IMG/VR virus record: IMGVR_UViG_3300042560_001323
Span: 179,167-243,166 of that record
DNA: 64,000 nt
Strand: one strand, 5' to 3'
Source: a virus
Shown here one piece after another: positions 27,695-38,387 of the stretch. The notes under the pieces were generated by a model. The model had not been told where the DNA came from and made no database searches. It saw nothing but the letters and a program-made list of their open reading frames with translations. Every line of letters begins with the position of its first letter. Within the stretch, counting starts at the first letter, position 1. The translations under genes were made by a program, and so were the position numbers.

Positions 27695-27703
27695 GCTATT
27701 TAG
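27695..27703 (-). promoter_or_regulatory. Late promoter-like motif CTAAATAGC
   Basis: The minus-strand motif is 14-22 bases upstream of the gp8 start and overlaps the end of the gp7 coding region. Confidence 0.4.
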
Positions 27704-30700
27704 GTGTAATTTTTATATTTGAGTGGATTTACTCTTTTTAGTATAGGAGATGTAGATATTCCAGATAACCCATTATTATAAACTGTAAACTCATTTGAGG
27801 ATGCTCTTTGGAGAACTGTGATTTTACCCCAACTATAAGTTCCGTAAATGCCAGTGAAACCGATACCGGTAATGCCGTTGTTGGTGATACTTACAGTAAC
27901 TTTAGAAACTGAAGTTGTACCAACGCCGGTCACAAATGTTTGAGTAATTGAAACATCTGCAACTCTATAAACATTATCTATGAAACTACTTCCAATTGAA
28001 ATAATAGAGCCGGATTCATCTAAAGATGTGATTCCATTTCCAACGAAAGAATTTTTTAGAACAAAATAGTAACCAGTTTGAATGCCACTAATTGTAACAG
28101 CAGCGCCAACAATACTGTTGTTTCTCATTGCAGATTCTTGTGGTATGTAAAGATTGAATACGAGACCAGTAGATGCAACTCCAACAGAAGTTGTTGCCAC
28201 TCCAGTAATGATTCCAAAATCACCTTCAATTGTGCTTGCAGTTATATCTTCAAAAACACTGGAAGGATTGCTGACCATTACTTGTGGTGGTAGTGATGAA
28301 GTATATCCCGTTCCTGGTGTTGTTATGGTTATTGAACTAATTGAACCGGAGGATACAGTTGCTGTTGCATAAGCCCTAGACGCAGTTGTTAGCCCAATTG
28401 GATTTGAGAAAGAAACCACTGGAGGACTTATATACCCCCAACCTCCATCTAAAATTGTAACACTTCTAATTGTACCCGCAATAGAAACGGTAGCAGTAGA
28501 AATAGCCGGACGAGTTTCGTCTTGTGTAATAATTTTAAATTTATTTCTATAATCTACTATAGCGTTCTCGCGTTGATCATCAAAGAATGTCCTAATGTTT
28601 TCAACAAAAATTGTGGTAGAGTTAATGCCAACAGTTTTAATAATATTAGTTGAAGGTTCAATAATTGGCTCATAAATTTCTCTAGTTTTTGGAACTTCTT
28701 TTTGGTCAATAAATAAGTCTTCAGTTTGTCTGCACCATTTTACCGGCCTTGTATATGTTTCGTCTTCTGAAATTCCTGGACCGCTATATGAAATTGTATT
28801 AATAGAATCTGAAGAATTTACGCTGGTAACGACTCTTTCATTTTCTGAATAACCCCGATCACCATTTAATTTAACTGTATCACCCCGTTTTATAGACTCT
28901 AAAACGTCAACATCCACTACATCAACAGAACCAGTACCGCGATAGAAAAGAACTACACAAGAATATCCTTCTTTTGGTGCCTCAGTAAATGTGATGAAAC
29001 TACTACCCGTAAAGTTATATCCATCACCTGGAATTTGAAGTATACCATTCACGAAGATAAGGAGAGTAGATTTGATATCAATAGGTGAACCATAACGAGC
29101 CCTAATGCTTCTAAGTTCGTTATCAATTTTGATTGGGAAAGATTTTCTTAATCCATTGAAAAGGTTTTCAATTGAGTCAATAATTTGAAGTTCACCGAAT
29201 GTCCAACCCGCAAATTTATTATTGTAAATCTCATCAACAGATAATCTAAAATTGCTATACGACGGCGAAGTAATAGTAGGAATACCAACTGTACCACCTA
29301 GACCTATAGTTAAAATGTCTCCTTTTTTATATCCAAATCCTCTATTTGTTAACTCGAGATTGACAACACTCATTCCAAGTCCAACATTAATTTTAACTTT
29401 TCCTCCGGTTCCAATACCAGAAGAGAGTGATTGATATTGAAGGGGCAGGTCTACATATGGAAGTGGGTCATCAAATTTAACAACTGGTGGATTGGTTGAA
29501 GTGTAGCTAAAACCTGGATTAGTTATTGCAACAGAAACAACATTACCATTTAAAATTGAGGCAATGCCGATATATCTCACTGTTGAAATGCCAGTAGTTG
29601 AAACATAAAGTCCAACATTTACAGTCTGAAGACCCGATCTATACCCGGAACCACTATTTCCAATACTAATTGATCTGATAGTTCCAGCAGTAGAAACAAC
29701 TGCAGTTCCCCCCGCCGCTACAAGTGGCTGAAGACCAAATCCCTGCGAATAGCCTACGGAAACAATAACTCCACCAATTGGTAGTCCTGTGCCATTTACA
29801 TCATAAGTCTGCGCTGCAGGGGCTCCTAGGAACCTTATAGATGTGATTCCAGAAGACTCCTCTAATGTGTAACTCCCGTAAGTTCTAAATGAACCGGCAA
29901 AATCTGATGGCGTTTGAAAGACCTCATTAATAAGTATTGCCCCATTGTTTGGAGAAAATTCTGCTATATTTTGATAATTAGATTTTAAAGTAAAAGATGA
30001 TGAGATTCCATTAAAATTATTTGAGATATCGTCAAATATAAAGTTTGTAGAATACGCATCAACCGTGGAATTCTTTGCACCACTCCTCATAAATACTCTA
30101 CCATTAAAATCTAATGTCGTTGTAACCCCAACATAGTCGACATCTTCGCCAGAACCTGTTGTGGTGCCAATTGGAGATGGACCTTTCGGCGGATCAACAA
30201 AATGAATAGTGTTATTGATGATATTATAATCGCCCAGAATTTTATATACGGTTGAATTTGTTGAATGGGTTTCAATTCCGGTGCCAACCCAGCCACGTTG
30301 AACTGAAACATCGTTTGTTGAGGCAATGCCAACAGCCACTACTTTTACAATTTCACTATTAATTTTTGCAAAATCGCCACTGCTGAAATTCTCAATACTC
30401 GAGAATAAAATAACTGTAGAACCTATTCCAACATAAGAAGTAGTTTTAGTGGAAGATGCAGATGAAACAACTGGTGACTGTATAGCCCCTCCCAATGAAA
30501 TAAGTGCTCTAGTATTTTGAGATGTTGCAGTTAAAGTATGTGTTAAACCTGCACCAACATTAGTTAAAATGATAGGAACTGGAATATCTCTAAGGGCAGA
30601 TTCTGCAGATGTTGAAAGACCAATAGCTGATTCACTGTATTTTATTACATATACCGTTGAAGGAAGTTTGTCAGTTGAACCAATTCCACTGATTGATGTA

Positions 30701-33700
30701 GTTTTAATACCAATTGGCGAAACATCATAAGAGTATGCAAGTTTTTCACCGTTTGTGAAAAAGTGATTCTCTAACTGTAAAACATTTGATGCTACATTCA
30801 CAACAGATGAATTACTGCCGACAAAACTCCTATTAAAAATTGGGTCGCTATTATATTTTAAGTCAAATTGTTTATTGAAACCATCAAAACCTAGACTAAT
30901 ATCGTCAATAGTTAGAACCCTATTGCCTACCGTTTCTGAATAATCTTGGAGTATTCTATTATTAAAATAAACTTGGTTTGAACCTAAATTTGAATCTATC
31001 AGATAATTATTTTCTGTAACAAGATCATAATCCTCAACACAATTTAAATTAACTTCCGAATCATTAAAAATTATAATGTTGGTTAATGACTCGGTTTCAG
31101 ATGAGCCGGTTCCGATTATATTTTCTGACTCAACTACGAGATCACTAAATTTCTTAAAACCGGAGATATGATTTAGACTGCTAACTGCATTGTTCCAAGT
31201 TTGATAATCAACTTTTGATTTTAATGAATATGCAAAAGAATTATAGTAATTATTGTCTTGAATTCTTTGGAACTCGTTATCAAGGAACCCCTTTTCGGTA
31301 TTCCAACCTTTTTTAACTATAGATGAAGATTTAATAATATAACGTGAATTGAAATCATATACTGTAGAAATTTTACCCCCGGAACGAGAATCTGAACCAA
31401 TAATTAATTGACCGGGTGTAAACTGATCTGTTGTGGATATTGTTAGGAGTTCATTATCACTATTCCAAAACTGAACAATTCCCTTTAAATTGTCTGCCGT
31501 TACAACTTCACCAATTAAGAATAAATTTTTAGAAAGTTCTGTGATAAATTGTGGGAAGAATTTTTCGGGAACTACAGAACCCGATGAAACGGTTGAATTG
31601 TATACGCCAGGATATTCGGTGTCACTTAATTTGTTGGCCAAATTATAAGTTATGGAGCCGTTTGAACCGCCAATATTCGGGCTAATACTAGTAATAGTAA
31701 ATCTGGAGTAGTCATAAGAAGATGAATTGTAGCCTTTGGCGGATGAGTCGGTTAAAATTGATACATTTTCAACCAAAACTTTGTCTCCGATAGCAAATGG
31801 AAAATCTTCAATATTGCTATAACTTGTAGTGAGGACTATGGCAACATCTTTAGTTGTTTCATTGAAAGAAATTGAGCTGATACCAATTGCATTTGAGTTA
31901 TTTGTTGGTATAATAATAGGTTGAGCATTATTAATACCTTTGCTATTTTTAATAATTTGAACTTCAGAATCACCAAGTTGATATCTTAAATCAACACCCG
32001 GAACCGGCTTTAAAGTTAAGCCATCCAATAGAACTAAAGTTGGAGCAAAAATATAATTTCTTCCAGTTGAAACAACAGATATTGTTTTTAATGAAGTCTG
32101 GGGGGCTACAATGATAACTACTGGAGTTTGGGTGGACGGTGTAAGAGTTAAATCTGCAGGATAATCAAAACCAATGTTATTAATATTAACTCGGTTGACT
32201 GAGCCAATGGACTTACTAACTACTTCAAAAATTGCATTCCTTCCTTGGTTGGTTATAACTGAACTAATTCCTGGTAAAAATTTATAGTTGCTACCACCAG
32301 AAGTAACTCGTATCGTATTAACGGGGCCGGTTGTAGTTTTAGATGTTGTTGTGTATGTTACATTATTTGTATAAACAGCAGCCTCCGGGGTTGCATCAAC
32401 GCTGTATGTGAATGACGTTGAACCAACCCCGCTAATTGCATACGTTCCTGAATAACCGCTATCAACATAATTAAGAGTATTATATTTTGATGTATTTTCT
32501 TCATCAATGATGACTTGTTTATTTTTTCTGGGGGTTAATTTATAGAATAACTGATTTGGTAGATTTTCATCATAGTTTAAAGTTACTGTTGCATCTAAAT
32601 CTACACCGATACGTCCAGATTTAATTACATTAAATGACGGCCCGCTGAAAGTAGTTTCAAATTTATTAATAAATTGCTTGTCTGTATAAAAATCAAAATC
32701 AAAAGCTGGAACCAATTGGAAACCATCATTGTCAGACAAACTTGAGTCCGAAAGATCAAAAATTGCGGAATTATTTTTTACGATATTTATACTAGGATTT
32801 ACTTCTGAAATTGTTCCATACGAAGCATTAGAAAGAGAAATTATATTTGGCTCGCTTAAAGATGCATTATAATATGAACTAGACAAACTTATTACATTTG
32901 AATTCAGTACAATGACATAATAACTCGTATTGCTAATTAACCCAGTAGTCGGAACTAATGAAGTATGAAGAATCTTTTGTCCAGTAAAATAATTATGGTT
33001 GGGGATTTTTATCGTTCCATATATTATATTAACATCTGTGGCCAAAAACTCTCTGGGATTTACAAGTAGCCGTTGGGTTGCCTGATTGTATATAATTTTA
33101 ATGTTTTTTGTTGAATTGGGTGTGGCCGAAACTGTAATTAAATCGCCAACATTAAGCTCCGAACTAGTTTTGGGGAAAACTGATACTAAATTTTTATCTA
33201 CTTGACCAATAGTTGAATCATACGAAGTTATGATGCTATGCTTTTTACCAGTTCCATTAACATTAAAATAAAGAATATTTGCCCCACTCGTTGTGTTATA
33301 ACCAACAAAGTTTCCAGTAGCACCAACTCCAACCTTTTCAGTGGATAAGCCAACAAAATCACTTGAATACCTAACTGCATAGACGGTAGTATTATCTTTC
33401 AATAGCGAAGTTGTAATACCATTAGTTGATATGGTAATTTCAGTGCCACCATTTATTTTATATGTTAACTTTTCACCAGTTTTCAGATTATGATCTGGAA
33501 TATAGATTGATCTTGACGGAACAAAAATATTAGTTAGACCAACACCTGGGGTAGAAAATGTTATCGTCTTGCCGAGGCCAATTCCTACACATTCCTCTGG
33601 ATTAAAGTAAATTTCTTTATTGATAAAAGAATTATTGAAGTCTTGAATCTCTGCACTAAAAGAGAACTTTCTTGGTACTTCTTTTATCGTGACTCCCACA

Positions 33701-36700
33701 GTATGATAAGTTCCAGCAGTGCCACCATAAGCTCGCTCCACGAAAAGTCTGGATGATTGTGTATCAATGTTTAGGACTTTTACATTTTCATTGTCAATTT
33801 GTAAAATATCATTTTCTCGGAGATATGGAAAATCTAAGTTTCCGTAAAGATTGATATATGTTACAATTCCGGTAATACCTGAGACATTAACATCGGTATT
33901 TAATGTGTACTTTTGGCTTGAAACCGATGCCCTAAAAGATTTTTGCAGATTTAATTTATTGTGACTTAGATTTTTAATAGAAACTATATCTCCATTAGAA
34001 ATATTGTGAGGTAAACTACTAAATCCAATTACATTATTTGATGAATTAGGTATAAACTCTACATTAAAAATTGTTGTTGAACCTACACTAATGATGTTAA
34101 CATCTTTCCCTTTAACGGAAGAAACTTCTGCTGATGCATTAATACCTCCCGAAGTTTCGCTATCAAAAATTAACTTATCTTTAACTTTATAACCATCTCC
34201 ACCATCGGTGACCAAAACCTCTTCAACCGAACCAGTTAAAGTGCTGGTTACAGTAGAGGAATGATCGTATGTGTTAAATGGAGATAGAAGATATTTATAG
34301 AAACTTTTTTCAGATTTAAGCCTAAATGGGGTTGTATTTCTAAGCCAACCGGTTTTGTTTAAATCTATTGTATCTTGATTTGAATAATAATCAAAATTAA
34401 AAGTAATTGGTTTAGATTTATAGGATTCACCGATAAGATAAGGAAATACCGGTCTAAAATAATCCTTAAATGGGCCAGAGTTTTCAACCCCTTGGTCAGA
34501 AACGGTTGCAAAATATGCATAGGTTCCGTTGGGGAAATCTGGAGTGATGCAATATCTGCCATTATGCTCATCTAAATCACCAGAATTATTAAATTCGTAA
34601 TCTTCAATAAAAATACCAGCAGAATAGAGAGTCGTATTTGGGCGGCCTTCTTTAAGGGATAATCCATAACTACTCTGTAGTAATTTTACCCTTCCCGAGG
34701 TTTTATGTTCATAACCATACGGGCCGTAAATGGGATTCCCATCATATGCCCAACCAATAATAGGAGAATGTGAATCTGAAATTGTTTCCCTATTATAAGA
34801 ATCTAGAGTTAAGTCTGGACGATAGGTTGGGTTATTTGATACATATTTTACACCTTGCAGCATTTGCCGCAATTTCCTAGGGGCATACCCGTGGACATAC
34901 TCTAAACCTAAATCTGAGCGAGTTCCTCTTGTTATAAGTCCATCATCAGCCGTAATTTGATTGGTTTGTATTAAACGTTCATTCCAATTAATACTCCACG
35001 ATTTTGTATTAGTTCTTATTTCAGCATTTGAACCAGCGGAAACTACGGTTAGAGATGTATTTTTTTGCTCATAACCGTATCCAGAATTGATAATATTAAC
35101 ACTTTTTAATTCGCCGTCAGCGATAATTGGTGTTAATACTGCACCATTGCCGTTACCGCTGATTATAATATCTGGTGGAGAATTGTAACCTGAACCAGAG
35201 TTTATAATAAGAACTTCAGTAATTTTTCCATTTGATATAATTACTTGAAGTGTGGCATCTTTTCCGCTATTAATGGATATATTTGGCTGGCGATTATAGT
35301 TAATGATATTCTCTTGGCCATAATTTTGCCCACCACCCTCTACAAAAACTCTATTAATCCTTCCTCTGAAGATAGGGTTGGCGGGCGGTAATTCTGGAGT
35401 CGGTGTTGAACATAAATCTATAACCCCTTCAATAGTAACTTTAATTGGCTCATAATTAAAGAAATGTTTACCAATGCCGGAGGATGAAAAGTTGATATAT
35501 TGCTGAGAAGTTAAGTAAAAATCTTTACTTGTTAAAATACCTACGCTTGCTACTTGAGATAGCTTAAAATTGTTTTCATCAACTTCAGTTGCATAATAAG
35601 AAGTATTAGTTTGTATGCCTACGATTGGACTTTGGCTATAAGACTCGTAATTTATAAGTTCTCCAGTTTTAAAACCGTGACCGGGAAAGTTTATTGTATC
35701 GGTTATAATATTAATAGCTGAGGAATCAACAGAAATTCTACGATTTGTGTAACCTTTTCCTGGATTTGTTACCACGATTGATGAAATCTTTAGTTTCGGA
35801 CTAAAAGAAACTAACCTGTGAATACCAAATCCGGTTACATTAAGATTTATTGTATTTAAATCAGAAACTGAATCATCATAAGTTTTATAAAGTTTAACTT
35901 CATTTGGACTTACCCGCGAGACGTAATATTCGGCATTTGTTGTGATTCCTGTTACATATGAATAACCATCTGGAACGAATAGCACTTTTTCGTAATTAAA
36001 AAAGTTATGGCAATCTGTAAACTTGATAATATTACCAAAAATATTTTTAGTATTGAAGGTAGCAAAGTGCTCAAAATTACCAATTTCGGGTTCTGCTTTT
36101 GCTCCAGTTCCGTTACCACCAGTTATCGTTATTGATGGTTCACCGATAACGATTAGATTTGAGTTATTTAAGCGAATTTCTTTAAGATCCCCGACAATTT
36201 CTGGGGTTAATTTTGCTCCAGAACCCCGTTCATCTATAATATTAATTGTCGGTGGATTGTTAATGTCGTATCCATCGCCGGATGAAACCACAACAGCAGA
36301 TACAATTGGTCCATAGTAAACAGAATTTTGGGACTTATAATTTAAAATTTCAACACCATTTAAAAGAATACCAATATTGCCAACTGGAGTTGTTTCAACG
36401 GTCTTTCTATTGATTGGCTGCGTAATTTTTCTAATTATCTTTTGATTGGTTAATGTTTTACCAGTAAAATCATTATATTCTAAAGTATTATTGTTTACGG
36501 TGCCAGAAACGGTTAAATAACTCTCAGCTTTAAGATTGGAGAGGCTTGTTGCCAAAGAGAAAAAATCATCATTTACTTTTTTAATATAATATGTTCCTTT
36601 GGGTATACCCAAATTATTAACTGATGGATAGTCATATAAAACAATATCTCCAGATAAGAAGCCGTGATTTGTATAATTTAAAATTTCCCCAGAAAAGGTT

Positions 36701-38385
36701 CCAGATAATACGATTTTACGATTGGATACTTCTAGGGGCTGCTGAAAATAAAAAGGTAGTGATGGAGATGCAACAAAAACACTTTCGTTTAAATCTTCAT
36801 AAACATTTTGGACATTAGCTGAATAGATTTCTACATTTTTAAAATTGCTTGCGGAAACATTTGAAATGTTCTTTTCAATATAATCAATCGAAGAAAGCGT
36901 TAGCACCCCCTGCCCCTGAACAATAAAATTTGTAACATTTAATTTTGAGTAAACGTCTGTGGTTATTATTGTTCCATTGGTTAGAATAATATTCAAAGAG
37001 TCGCCAACTGAAAAAATGTTATCGTCAAAAGTTTTAATTTGATATTTTGATGTTATTGCATCAATAAGAGTAATACTTTCAACATAGTATGAGATTGGGA
37101 TATTATAAATCCAATTTTTTGAACGAACAGAACTGCTGAGTTTACCTAAAGTTTTTGGCTTAATAGAATCTCCTACTATTAGATTATATGCAGAATCAAT
37201 TTCTTCAAATTCGCCGATAACACCAGTTACTCTAACCGCAACAATATTGTTTTTATCTGAACCGCTATAACCATAAGCAAATGCATCAACTCTAACCGAT
37301 TCACCTGCTTCTAAATCTGATAAAATTCCACTACAGTCAAAAAATTGGGTTAAAGATTTTGATTCGTATTGAATTAAAGAATAATCATCTAAAACCAAAA
37401 AACCACTATAGGGAAATCCGACTGTAGAATCCACACTAATTGCATTTGAGCCCGCAATAACTTTTTTGCTTATTCTAGTCTTAGGATGAATAGAAAATTC
37501 ACCAAAAACAGAACCAGCAACGTCAATATCTTTGTTAAAATCGTAATCAAGACTTATAATGTAATAGTCACTACCGTTGCGAGATATTTTTTCGACTTTA
37601 CTGATTGAACCACTTGCCTTAGGATACTGGTCGGTCCTATCTTGGAATAAAGTTCTGTTTTCCAATAATAGTGGATCACCTAAAATAGCTTCAACAAAAA
37701 TATCTTTTGTTACCCGATATTCTGCCGCAGATGGTGTAAATAGATAATCTCTTGGTTTAATTACCTCTACTTTTTCACCGTAAAGAGCGCCGAAAAGAAT
37801 TTCAAAAGATTTGTCTGTTCCTTTTACTGAATAGAAGTCTTTTGATTTCTCAATGAATAGTTTTTGATTTACATTAGAACCAAATTCACGTCCTTCAAAT
37901 CCCGGAATATATTGCTTTTTGAGTTTATCTAGAAATTTATTAAGAAAAAGTATGCTAAGATTTTCTACAACTTCACCACTTAGATGACTATCAGAGACAC
38001 TTGCAGAAAATTCTAATTGAGAATTGGAAATTCCACTAAATCCCCTAACGCAATCAACAAAAGAAGTTTCAGTTTTTGAAGTATATGTAATAATTTCAGA
38101 ACCAATCTTCAATAGACCATAAGAAATTGGAAAGCCATCTGTAGATTCAACAAGAATGTCAGTATCTGAAAATGAAATGTCTGCAGAAAGGGTCGTATTT
38201 TCTACAAGATTGGTTAGATTTTGAAGCTTTGTATGATTAGAAAGATTTGATATTAAGTCAAAAGAAGCTCCAGGATATTCTCCAGAAATGTAATACTGCT
38301 TGATAAACTCCACTAAAAGTGGAGACTCTTGCCGCATAAATTCGGGAAATTGATTCTCAATAATAGAACTTATTTTAACTGACAT
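27700..38385 (-). CDS. 7: Giant baseplate wedge protein, gp7-type with YHYH motif
   Basis: A 3561-residue protein starting MSVKISSIIENQFPEFMRQE, the usual start of cyanophage gp7-type wedge proteins. Near residue 1200 is IIGWAYDGNPIYGPYGYEH, the YHYH-domain signature, followed by YCITPDFPNGTYAYFAT. The rest is made of repeated beta modules: many copies of a GSGYxxxPxIxI unit, and several of a (D)GLIxIGxEIITYTS type unit. T4 gp7 has 1032 residues; the extra length is the repeats. It is the initiator and backbone of the wedge and contacts gp6, gp8 and gp25. The gene is co-directional with gp6 after a 2-base gap. Confidence 0.9.
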   Translation of the reverse strand: MSVKISSIIENQFPEFMRQESPLLVEFIKQYYISGEYPGASFDLISNLSNHTKLQNLTNLVENTTLSADISFSDTDILVESTDGFPISYGLLKIGSEIITYTSKTETSFVDCVRGFSGISNSQLEFSASVSDSHLSGEVVENLSILFLNKFLDKLKKQYIPGFEGREFGSNVNQKLFIEKSKDFYSVKGTDKSFEILFGALYGEKVEVIKPRDYLFTPSAAEYRVTKDIFVEAILGDPLLLENRTLFQDRTDQYPKASGSISKVEKISRNGSDYYIISLDYDFNKDIDVAGSVFGEFSIHPKTRISKKVIAGSNAISVDSTVGFPYSGFLVLDDYSLIQYESKSLTQFFDCSGILSDLEAGESVRVDAFAYGYSGSDKNNIVAVRVTGVIGEFEEIDSAYNLIVGDSIKPKTLGKLSSSVRSKNWIYNIPISYYVESITLIDAITSKYQIKTFDDNIFSVGDSLNIILTNGTIITTDVYSKLNVTNFIVQGQGVLTLSSIDYIEKNISNVSASNFKNVEIYSANVQNVYEDLNESVFVASPSLPFYFQQPLEVSNRKIVLSGTFSGEILNYTNHGFLSGDIVLYDYPSVNNLGIPKGTYYIKKVNDDFFSLATSLSNLKAESYLTVSGTVNNNTLEYNDFTGKTLTNQKIIRKITQPINRKTVETTPVGNIGILLNGVEILNYKSQNSVYYGPIVSAVVVSSGDGYDINNPPTINIIDERGSGAKLTPEIVGDLKEIRLNNSNLIVIGEPSITITGGNGTGAKAEPEIGNFEHFATFNTKNIFGNIIKFTDCHNFFNYEKVLFVPDGYSYVTGITTNAEYYVSRVSPNEVKLYKTYDDSVSDLNTINLNVTGFGIHRLVSFSPKLKISSIVVTNPGKGYTNRRISVDSSAINIITDTINFPGHGFKTGELINYESYSQSPIVGIQTNTSYYATEVDENNFKLSQVASVGILTSKDFYLTSQQYINFSSSGIGKHFFNYEPIKVTIEGVIDLCSTPTPELPPANPIFRGRINRVFVEGGGQNYGQENIINYNRQPNISINSGKDATLQVIISNGKITEVLIINSGSGYNSPPDIIISGNGNGAVLTPIIADGELKSVNIINSGYGYEQKNTSLTVVSAGSNAEIRTNTKSWSINWNERLIQTNQITADDGLITRGTRSDLGLEYVHGYAPRKLRQMLQGVKYVSNNPTYRPDLTLDSYNRETISDSHSPIIGWAYDGNPIYGPYGYEHKTSGRVKLLQSSYGLSLKEGRPNTTLYSAGIFIEDYEFNNSGDLDEHNGRYCITPDFPNGTYAYFATVSDQGVENSGPFKDYFRPVFPYLIGESYKSKPITFNFDYYSNQDTIDLNKTGWLRNTTPFRLKSEKSFYKYLLSPFNTYDHSSTVTSTLTGSVEEVLVTDGGDGYKVKDKLIFDSETSGGINASAEVSSVKGKDVNIISVGSTTIFNVEFIPNSSNNVIGFSSLPHNISNGDIVSIKNLSHNKLNLQKSFRASVSSQKYTLNTDVNVSGITGIVTYINLYGNLDFPYLRENDILQIDNENVKVLNIDTQSSRLFVERAYGGTAGTYHTVGVTIKEVPRKFSFSAEIQDFNNSFINKEIYFNPEECVGIGLGKTITFSTPGVGLTNIFVPSRSIYIPDHNLKTGEKLTYKINGGTEITISTNGITTSLLKDNTTVYAVRYSSDFVGLSTEKVGVGATGNFVGYNTTSGANILYFNVNGTGKKHSIITSYDSTIGQVDKNLVSVFPKTSSELNVGDLITVSATPNSTKNIKIIYNQATQRLLVNPREFLATDVNIIYGTIKIPNHNYFTGQKILHTSLVPTTGLISNTSYYVIVLNSNVISLSSSYYNASLSEPNIISLSNASYGTISEVNPSINIVKNNSAIFDLSDSSLSDNDGFQLVPAFDFDFYTDKQFINKFETTFSGPSFNVIKSGRIGVDLDATVTLNYDENLPNQLFYKLTPRKNKQVIIDEENTSKYNTLNYVDSGYSGTYAISGVGSTSFTYSVDATPEAAVYTNNVTYTTTSKTTTGPVNTIRVTSGGSNYKFLPGISSVITNQGRNAIFEVVSKSIGSVNRVNINNIGFDYPADLTLTPSTQTPVVIIVAPQTSLKTISVVSTGRNYIFAPTLVLLDGLTLKPVPGVDLRYQLGDSEVQIIKNSKGINNAQPIIIPTNNSNAIGISSISFNETTKDVAIVLTTSYSNIEDFPFAIGDKVLVENVSILTDSSAKGYNSSSYDYSRFTITSISPNIGGSNGSITYNLANKLSDTEYPGVYNSTVSSGSVVPEKFFPQFITELSKNLFLIGEVVTADNLKGIVQFWNSDNELLTISTTDQFTPGQLIIGSDSRSGGKISTVYDFNSRYIIKSSSIVKKGWNTEKGFLDNEFQRIQDNNYYNSFAYSLKSKVDYQTWNNAVSSLNHISGFKKFSDLVVESENIIGTGSSETESLTNIIIFNDSEVNLNCVEDYDLVTENNYLIDSNLGSNQVYFNNRILQDYSETVGNRVLTIDDISLGFDGFNKQFDLKYNSDPIFNRSFVGSNSSVVNVASNVLQLENHFFTNGEKLAYSYDVSPIGIKTTSISGIGSTDKLPSTVYVIKYSESAIGLSTSAESALRDIPVPIILTNVGAGLTHTLTATSQNTRALISLGGAIQSPVVSSASSTKTTSYVGIGSTVILFSSIENFSSGDFAKINSEIVKVVAVGIASTNDVSVQRGWVGTGIETHSTNSTVYKILGDYNIINNTIHFVDPPKGPSPIGTTTGSGEDVDYVGVTTTLDFNGRVFMRSGAKNSTVDAYSTNFIFDDISNNFNGISSSFTLKSNYQNIAEFSPNNGAILINEVFQTPSDFAGSFRTYGSYTLEESSGITSIRFLGAPAAQTYDVNGTGLPIGGVIVSVGYSQGFGLQPLVAAGGTAVVSTAGTIRSISIGNSGSGYRSGLQTVNVGLYVSTTGISTVRYIGIASILNGNVVSVAITNPGFSYTSTNPPVVKFDDPLPYVDLPLQYQSLSSGIGTGGKVKINVGLGMSVVNLELTNRGFGYKKGDILTIGLGGTVGIPTITSPSYSNFRLSVDEIYNNKFAGWTFGELQIIDSIENLFNGLRKSFPIKIDNELRSIRARYGSPIDIKSTLLIFVNGILQIPGDGYNFTGSSFITFTEAPKEGYSCVVLFYRGTGSVDVVDVDVLESIKRGDTVKLNGDRGYSENERVVTSVNSSDSINTISYSGPGISEDETYTRPVKWCRQTEDLFIDQKEVPKTREIYEPIIEPSTNIIKTVGINSTTIFVENIRTFFDDQRENAIVDYRNKFKIITQDETRPAISTATVSIAGTIRSVTILDGGWGYISPPVVSFSNPIGLTTASRAYATATVSSGSISSITITTPGTGYTSSLPPQVMVSNPSSVFEDITASTIEGDFGIITGVATTSVGVASTGLVFNLYIPQESAMRNNSIVGAAVTISGIQTGYYFVLKNSFVGNGITSLDESGSIISIGSSFIDNVYRVADVSITQTFVTGVGTTSVSKVTVSITNNGITGIGFTGIYGTYSWGKITVLQRASSNEFTVYNNGLSGISTSPILKRVNPLKYKNYT

Positions 38386-38387
38386 AT

